From: DASRDU01 sp035560235
GTDB taxonomy: Bacteria > Acidobacteriota > Blastocatellia > RBC074
Assembly: GCA_035560235.1 (NCBI GenBank)
Contig: DATMAG010000091.1
Coordinates: 4,854-68,853, forward strand
DNA: 64,000 bases
Direction of reading: 5' to 3'
Below, one piece after another: positions 58,991 to 64,000 of the stretch; the first letter of the stretch is position 1; every line of letters begins with the position of its first letter. Below the pieces are notes generated by a model. It ran no database searches. It was not told the origin of the DNA and worked only from the letters and a program-made list of their open reading frames with translations. A program made the position numbers and the translations under genes.

Positions 58991-59031
58991 AGCGAGGAAA
59001 ATCGGCGCTGAGTCGCCGCATTCAGCAGAGG

Positions 59032-60897
59032 TCAGGATGCGCTCGCGCCCAGTTCCGCGTCGGCAGCGCCGAAGATTTCCGCGAGTTCTTCTGCCGGAAG
59101 ATAAGGCGATTGCAGGCGCACCGGATCGCCAATGCATTTGAAAAGCAGATCGCCGCGTCCGAGCAGCGATTCAGCGCCGTTTTCTCCGAGCAGCATGCGC
59201 GATTCAATGCTGCCGAGTTTGAGCGCGATGCGCGCGGGCAGATTGGTTCTGATCGCACCGGTCACAATGTCCACGCTCGGGCGCTGCGTGGTCAGAATCA
59301 GATGAATGCCTGCCGCGCGCGCCTTTTGTCCGAGTCGCCTGATCTGATGTTCCAGTTCCTTTCGCTCGGCGCGCTCGCCCATCATCAGATCGGCGTATTC
59401 ATCGCAGATAAAAAACAGGCGCGGCACAGGCTGTCCGGTGCGGCGAATGTAATCGGTCAGCGTGTCAGCGCCGACATCCTTCATTTGCTGATAGCGCGCC
59501 TCCATTTCAGTCACGAGGCATTTGAGAACCTCAATTACCGGCTGTTCCTGCAGGTAGACAATCGGCGTTTGCAGGAACGGCGAATTCTGCAGCAGTTGAA
59601 AGGCGAGCATCTTCGGATCAACCAGAATCAGGCGCATCGTGGCCGGAGTGTTGGTCAGCAGCAGCCCGGCAATGGCTGAGCGCAGCCATTCACTCTTGCC
59701 GCTGCCGGTCGTGCCTGCGACGAGCAGATGCGGACTTTCGGGATGCGCGAAATCCATCATTCGCAGGCGTCCGCTGATGTCCACGCCGACAGGGATCTGC
59801 GAACAGCCGAACATTTCATCGCGCGCGGGAAGCTGCCTGCGGATCTGTGAAAACCGAATGACCTCGCGCTCCTCAGGCGGTCTTTGCAGGTCAATCGCCA
59901 CGCGCCCGCCTTCGAGGCTGAGCCGCGGCGGAGTCTCAAGCCCGAGCCGGGCCTGCGCGTCCTCGATCCGGCTGCGCACAGCCTTCAGCGTCACGCGCCG
60001 TCCGAGTTCAATCGGGAAGCGCAGGAAGGCCGGGCTGACGATCACTTCGCCCGCAACCCTGATCCCGACTCCGTACTGCTCGAATGCCTGCACCAGCCGT
60101 TCACCGAGTTCACGATGACCGTTTGATGATGGCTTCGGCGTGATTACTTCCGCCCGCTCCTCAGGCAGCACTCCGGCCAGCCGCCCGATCAGTTCCTTCA
60201 GTCGCTGCTGTGCGCCGTGCAGTTCCGGGCCTTCAAACAGACACTCCTCCCGCTGCGGCGTGAAGCTGACCAGCGCGAGCGAGCCGGTTGCACGGCCATC
60301 GGCGGCGAGCATCTGATGATAGAGGCAGGCCTGCGCCAGATCGGCTTCAGGCGCGGTGCGCCCGGTCTTGAGTTCGATGACGCACCAGTGATCGCCGGCG
60401 GGAAGGCGGCAGATCGAATCGGCCACGCCGATCAGGCGCACGGCGTCAGTCCAGTTGTCATCGCGCACTTCCCATTCAAGTGGCTGTTCAGCCGCGATCA
60501 GGCGGCGCATCTCTGCGGGTTGCAGTCCGCCTTCAGCCGCCTGCCAGAGCAGCCCGGCCAGCCAGTTGCACAGTTCCTGCACGGCATCCCAGAAATCCAG
60601 CACCTGCTCGGTCGCCTGATGCAGGTGCGCCTGCTGCTGCCGCAGCCTCGGCCCGGCCAGCCGCTGCCACGTGTGCGCGATCAGCTCCTTTTTCCAGCGG
60701 CACAGATCAGGCTCAAGCGTCTCCAGCACGGCGCGAAAGTTCCGGCGTTCATCCGGCCCGACCAGCTCGGCAAAGATTTCATGAAACATCCGCCCCAGCA
60801 GCATATTTGATGGCGCTCCTGCGCCCGCGCTCTCCCACGCGCCAGCCGATTGCCAGATTGCAGCTCTTACGTCACTGACTCGCAGCGTTACGGCCAT
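59032..60897 (-). CDS. RecB/Cas4-like nuclease fused to an FtsK/SpoIIIE DNA translocase
   Basis: 621 residues. Residues 1-215 form a PD-(D/E)XK nuclease of the RecB/Cas4 type: H39 (LLGRMFHEIFAE), D160 (IGVADSICRL), E175 and K177 (CVIELKTGR), Q189 and Y193 (DLAQACLYHQM), so all catalytic positions are present. A linker and beta domain follow. From about 380 there is an FtsK motor with Walker A GTTGSGKS at 395-402, Walker B FFICDEYADL with D499/E500, and the FtsK motif LILTTQRPSVDIVTGAIRTN. There are no membrane spans, so it is not a cell-division FtsK. Its ATG shares a base with the upstream ATPase stop (TGATG). Probably it moves along and cuts DNA. Confidence 0.9.
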   Translation of the reverse strand: MAVTLRVSDVRAAIWQSAGAWESAGAGAPSNMLLGRMFHEIFAELVGPDERRNFRAVLETLEPDLCRWKKELIAHTWQRLAGPRLRQQQAHLHQATEQVLDFWDAVQELCNWLAGLLWQAAEGGLQPAEMRRLIAAEQPLEWEVRDDNWTDAVRLIGVADSICRLPAGDHWCVIELKTGRTAPEADLAQACLYHQMLAADGRATGSLALVSFTPQREECLFEGPELHGAQQRLKELIGRLAGVLPEERAEVITPKPSSNGHRELGERLVQAFEQYGVGIRVAGEVIVSPAFLRFPIELGRRVTLKAVRSRIEDAQARLGLETPPRLSLEGGRVAIDLQRPPEEREVIRFSQIRRQLPARDEMFGCSQIPVGVDISGRLRMMDFAHPESPHLLVAGTTGSGKSEWLRSAIAGLLLTNTPATMRLILVDPKMLAFQLLQNSPFLQTPIVYLQEQPVIEVLKCLVTEMEARYQQMKDVGADTLTDYIRRTGQPVPRLFFICDEYADLMMGERAERKELEHQIRRLGQKARAAGIHLILTTQRPSVDIVTGAIRTNLPARIALKLGSIESRMLLGENGAESLLGRGDLLFKCIGDPVRLQSPYLPAEELAEIFGAADAELGASAS

Positions 60898-62864
60898 CAG
60901 ATCACCTCCTGAACTTCAGCAGTTTCGGTCGTCAGTTGAAACAGCACTGCGGGCGGCCCGTCGAGCAGGCCGAAGCGGTCGGCGTGCTGCCGCGCGCACT
61001 CTTCAATCGCTGCGGCTTCAGCCTTCAGCATGCAGGCCGCATCTTCGAGCTTCACCAGATAATGGCGATGCAGCAGTTCGGCAATGTCTTCGCAGAGCGG
61101 AAAGTCGCCTGTCTCAGGCCGCGACTTTTGCGGCAGCAGATCATCGAGCAGATCTTTCAGGCTGAGCGGCAGATTCTTCTTCAGCCACTCTTCGACCGTC
61201 GCGGCCGGCAGGGTTTCACCGTGCTGCTCAAGGTTGCCGGACTTTGCTTCAGATAGCAGAATGCGCAGCGCATCGAGCGCGGCCAGAGCCTCTGCCGATG
61301 GCTTGACCCAGTGAGCTCCTTTTGTCAGCAACTGCTCGCTGTACTGCCGCGTCATCGTCGCGTGCCGCCCCAGCGGCAGACGATCATCGCGCAGCAGCAC
61401 CAGCCTTTCCGGCGGACTCGCATTCAGTCGCCGCAGCCTTCCCGCCAGACTCGTCATATTTTCCTGATTGCAGAGGCTGATGCTGACCGGCCCGTCCTGA
61501 CCGTCTGCGAGCAGACTGACATCACGCAATGCTTTGTTATCGCGTGGCCGACAGCGCAGGCCCGCCAGTTCACAGAGCAGCGGCAATCCGTGCGTGACGA
61601 TCTGATCTGTCTCTTCAGGTGAACTCTCGGCGAGCGACTGTTCAATCTGACTGCGCCACAACTCAGCGATGAACTCATCAACGGAAGGCGGCGGAGGCAT
61701 CTGTAAATCGGAGCCGCAAATTGCTTCAAACCTTTCAGCGCAGACGCCAAGCAGTCGGCGCGGCGTGCAGCGTCCGGCAGCATCGAGCGCCGCAGTCACG
61801 TCCGCTGCCGTCAGCGGCCAGAGCGGATTCGACTGCGCAGCCCGCAACTGCGCCAGTTCAGGCCCGGCGTCCAGCCGCGCTTTGACGAGCTGTTCAGCCT
61901 CGCTGCGGTCGAGCGGGCGCAGCACTTCCTGCCCGCCGCTCGTCAGCCGATCCCAGGCGGCTTTGGAAATTGCCAGATGCAGCGTGTCGAAAAACGCTGC
62001 CTGAATACAGGAGATCAGCAGCAGGTTGCGTGTGCTGTCATGCAGCGACATCACCACCTGCCCGAAGGCGAAGAGTCCGTCGTGATCCTGCGGATTGATC
62101 TGCATGGCTTCGACCTGATCGAAGCAGAAGATGAGCGGAATTTGCTGCCCGGCCAGACTGCACAGCGACAGCAGAATGTCGCGGGCCTGATCCTCGGCGC
62201 TGTCTTCGGAATCAATGATTCCGATCTCCATGCGGTTGAGCGCGTTCTCGTGCAGGCTTTCGCCGCGCAGCCACGCGCGGGCTTCGCTGACGTGCCGCCT
62301 GAGCAGCAGGTGACCGATGACTGAGCGCAGGCTGAGATCGAATGAAACATTTGACTGCGCTTCGACGTGGTCGAAAAGTTCGCTCAGTTCGCTGACCACG
62401 TTGTTGTGATGGCGCGCTTCATTTCTCAGCCGCTGCAGCAGCGCCGTCACGTCCGTTTCGCGCGGGTGACTTTCAGCCAGCCGATGGAGCAGGACGCGCT
62501 CGAACTGCGAAACGCCTTCATTCGGGCGGCGCAGCAGGTCATCAACCAGACGGCGGCGCAGATAACGCCAGATCATCTGCGGGCTGGTTTGCAGCGTCAC
62601 GGCAATGAAGATGGCCTGATCTGTCGCATCCGGCCTGACGATGTGTGCGCGCAGGCGCGAAAGCAGGTGCGTTTTGCCGCTGCCTGCTTCGCCGTAAATC
62701 AGCACTGAACTCGTCCGGCCCTGCAGGCGAACATCATCGAGCGCGCGACAGCAGCGCCTGAAGGCCTGATCGTGAATGGTGATGACATCTGCTTCCGGCG
62801 ACTGCCAGGGATCAGCAGCGACAGCATTGCGGAACGGATTACGGGTTGCGGCTGGAAGATTCAT
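60897..62864 (-). CDS. AAA-type ATPase of the nuclease-translocase operon
   Basis: 655 residues. The N-terminal ATPase has VLIYGEAGSGKTHLLSRL (Walker A 58-65) and PLIFCFDQVEAM (Walker B, D249). Its sensor/lid region is followed by a helical bundle and a C-terminal domain that I cannot name (LRRLNASPPERLVLLRDDRL, LLHRHYLVKLEDAACMLKAE). The fold resembles ORC/STAND-like AAA proteins that clamp or signal on DNA. GGAAAACC precedes the ATG, 43 bases after the previous gene. It ends by overlapping the nuclease-FtsK start, so the two are translationally coupled and probably form a complex. Confidence 0.85.
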   Translation of the reverse strand: MNLPAATRNPFRNAVAADPWQSPEADVITIHDQAFRRCCRALDDVRLQGRTSSVLIYGEAGSGKTHLLSRLRAHIVRPDATDQAIFIAVTLQTSPQMIWRYLRRRLVDDLLRRPNEGVSQFERVLLHRLAESHPRETDVTALLQRLRNEARHHNNVVSELSELFDHVEAQSNVSFDLSLRSVIGHLLLRRHVSEARAWLRGESLHENALNRMEIGIIDSEDSAEDQARDILLSLCSLAGQQIPLIFCFDQVEAMQINPQDHDGLFAFGQVVMSLHDSTRNLLLISCIQAAFFDTLHLAISKAAWDRLTSGGQEVLRPLDRSEAEQLVKARLDAGPELAQLRAAQSNPLWPLTAADVTAALDAAGRCTPRRLLGVCAERFEAICGSDLQMPPPPSVDEFIAELWRSQIEQSLAESSPEETDQIVTHGLPLLCELAGLRCRPRDNKALRDVSLLADGQDGPVSISLCNQENMTSLAGRLRRLNASPPERLVLLRDDRLPLGRHATMTRQYSEQLLTKGAHWVKPSAEALAALDALRILLSEAKSGNLEQHGETLPAATVEEWLKKNLPLSLKDLLDDLLPQKSRPETGDFPLCEDIAELLHRHYLVKLEDAACMLKAEAAAIEECARQHADRFGLLDGPPAVLFQLTTETAEVQEVI

Positions 62865-62907
62865 AGCGGTTTTCCAGGTGAAAAGGCTGAGATGTTCAGA
62901 GTGGCGT

Positions 62908-63825
62908 TCAGGCCCTCAGGACAATTCCGTTGTAATGGTTTCCCCGCGCATCAATGACCATCTCGCGGCGTTCATCTTCCGGCAGACTGGCCGGATGATG
63001 ATGACGAGTCAGATCCACCGCGCCCTGCGCATACAGCCGCAGCACGACGCGATTGAACTGCTCAGCATCCGCTGCTTCTGCTTTCAGCGAGCGATGCAGC
63101 TGGCGCACCGACACGAGCGCGCCATTGGCTGCCGAAGGATCAAGCTCGACCATTCGCGCCAGAATCAGGCGGCTGAAGTCATCGTCTGAAACTGACCTGT
63201 CCGGTTCAGGAATTACTGCCCGCTCCTGAAGTGACAGTGCCTGCCGGAGCAGAGCGTCGAGCGCCCGCGCAATCTGCGGTTCTGACACGCCTGCGGAAGC
63301 GAGCTGTTTGCCTGTTTTCGTGACCGTGTCCTTCAGTTTTTTGAGCGGCGCGGCGCAGGAAGTCTTCAGGTAAAAAAGCGGATCGGGCGCCTGCAGGCTG
63401 TAGAGCGGCGTTTTGCCCTTGAGCGGCGGCCACTGCTGCACGCGGCCTTCCTGCGTCAGCCGTTTCAGCACAGCCTTGAGCAGGGCGGCTGAACAGCCTG
63501 CTGCTTTTGCCAGATCCTTTTCTGACAACGGGCGTTCGGCCAGCGCGCGGCTGAGAGCGGCGCAAAGCTGCTGATCGCGGCTCTCCGACCAGTAAACGAC
63601 TGATGATTTTTCTCGCGCGCTGCGCACGAGCCGCTGCGCGGTCAGTTCATCGAGCAGTTGTTTGAAGCGCGGCTTCGGCGGGCAGGCCGCCCGGGGAATT
63701 CCTTTTCGCAAACCGGCTTCTGAAAGCGGTTTGATCGCTGAGAGTGGCTTCTCTGTCTGATTCAGCGCTCTGAGCAGCATTTCGGCGTGCTCATCAGTAA
63801 CAGGCTGAGCAAAGGTCATGCGCAT
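62908..63825 (-). CDS. Predicted winged-helix-type DNA-binding protein of the nuclease-translocase operon
   Basis: 305 residues from ATG 63825 (MRMTFAQPVTDEHAEMLLRA); ATG 63819 has better spacing to AAAGGAC. The sequence suggests at least two winged-helix-like modules (KQLLDELTAQRLVRSAREKS, SEKDLAKAAGCSAALLKAVL-KRLTQEGRVQQW), a basic middle (KKLKDTVTKTGKQLAS) and a third helical/winged module (LVSVRQLHRSLKAEAADAEQ). No catalytic residues. It probably gives DNA or partner recognition to the downstream ATPase and translocase. It starts 6 bases after the preceding gene. Confidence 0.75.
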   Translation of the reverse strand: MRMTFAQPVTDEHAEMLLRALNQTEKPLSAIKPLSEAGLRKGIPRAACPPKPRFKQLLDELTAQRLVRSAREKSSVVYWSESRDQQLCAALSRALAERPLSEKDLAKAAGCSAALLKAVLKRLTQEGRVQQWPPLKGKTPLYSLQAPDPLFYLKTSCAAPLKKLKDTVTKTGKQLASAGVSEPQIARALDALLRQALSLQERAVIPEPDRSVSDDDFSRLILARMVELDPSAANGALVSVRQLHRSLKAEAADAEQFNRVVLRLYAQGAVDLTRHHHPASLPEDERREMVIDARGNHYNGIVLRA

Positions 63826-63831
63826 GTCCTT

Positions 63832-64000
63832 TCATTCTGTTCCAGTGACTGATCGGAAGCGGCTGAGAGCGGCGACTGCCTCTGTGCCGGTCGAGGTAGC
63901 CGCAATCCGGGTCAGGAGGAGAAATCGCTGCTTGTCGTCATAATCCTGATGCCGCGAAAACGACGGCGCAGTCTGGCGCAAAGAATTCGCAAAGTTCAAA
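63832..64000 (-). CDS. C-terminal end of an upstream gene of the operon (partial)
   Basis: Read leftwards from the window edge, a frame of 55 residues is open and ends at TGA 63832-63834. It includes NFANSLRQTAPSFSRHQDYD, DKQRFLLLTRIAATSTGTEA and VAALSRFRSVTGTE. Its stop is 6 bases before the next ATG, and no other frame is open here with similar composition. It should be a further component of the operon. The family cannot be judged from this fragment. Confidence 0.6.
   Translation of the reverse strand, partial: LNFANSLRQTAPSFSRHQDYDDKQRFLLLTRIAATSTGTEAVAALSRFRSVTGTE

Noticed and set aside
59032..60897. Assigning the FtsK gene to cell division or chromosome dimer resolution
   Set aside because: It lacks N-terminal membrane spans and a gamma domain and instead carries a nuclease domain; the operon partners are not division genes.
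59032..60897. Calling the nuclease domain a CRISPR Cas4
   Set aside because: There is no CRISPR array or other cas gene, no four-cysteine Fe-S motif is visible, and the domain is fused to an FtsK motor.

Overview
The window looks like a chromosomal segment of an Acidobacteriota bacterium, most probably class Blastocatellia. This is inferred from family content and was not tested by any search. It carries a translationally coupled ECF sigma factor and Ser/Thr kinase-TPR pair, a VWFA-related secreted protein, the C-terminal adhesion-like domain common in Acidobacteria (in a kelch protein and in a 50-residue fragment), carboxypeptidase-regulatory TonB receptors, Tricorn-like and S9 peptidases with PD40 blades, and GC-rich coding DNA with many long antisense shadow frames.

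Layout. 1-2.8 kb: a partial efflux adaptor divergent from a Spy-like / ECF sigma / zinc-finger anti-sigma / Spy-CnrX-like cluster. 2.9-7.1 kb: YkgJ-type protein, ROK sugar kinase, a two-gene HNH cassette flanked by a duplicated end of uvrB, and uvrB itself. 7.1-13 kb: membrane protein, GH29 fucosidase, MDR oxidoreductase, Uma2 protein, then OsmC and an AurF-like diiron protein on the minus strand. 13.2-18.7 kb: sigma-kinase pair and purE-purK. 19.2-33.9 kb: secreted P-domain protein, DUF1648 protein, a run of peptidases (S9, Tricorn/S41, M1), a membrane protein and a large TonB-dependent receptor. 34-48 kb: a degraded accessory region with an oxidoreductase, gene chimeras, truncated genes, a 66-residue acidic protein, a TPR protein, an IS110 element, a kelch protein, a complete but frameshifted ISL3 element, and a tRNA-Cys at its edge. 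48.6-59 kb: frameshifted S8 protease, amidohydrolase, VWA protein, GNAT, acyl-CoA dehydrogenase, and a small secreted protein with a ZnuD-like receptor.

59-64 kb (minus strand) holds the most interesting system: a tight operon that runs off the window edge. It contains an unrecognised partial gene, a predicted winged-helix-type DNA-binding protein, an AAA ATPase, and a fusion of an intact-looking RecB/Cas4-like nuclease domain with an FtsK/SpoIIIE motor. Together they look like a DNA-translocating nuclease machine, possibly for defence.

Intergenic DNA is rich in inverted repeats. A roughly 98-bp unit occurs eight times in three gaps, four of them in tandem before the Tricorn gene. There is also a perfect 39-bp stem before the fucosidase gene and a GACAAGCT/AGCTTGTC palindrome family. 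Several of these lie in the presumed 5' leaders of secreted-enzyme genes.
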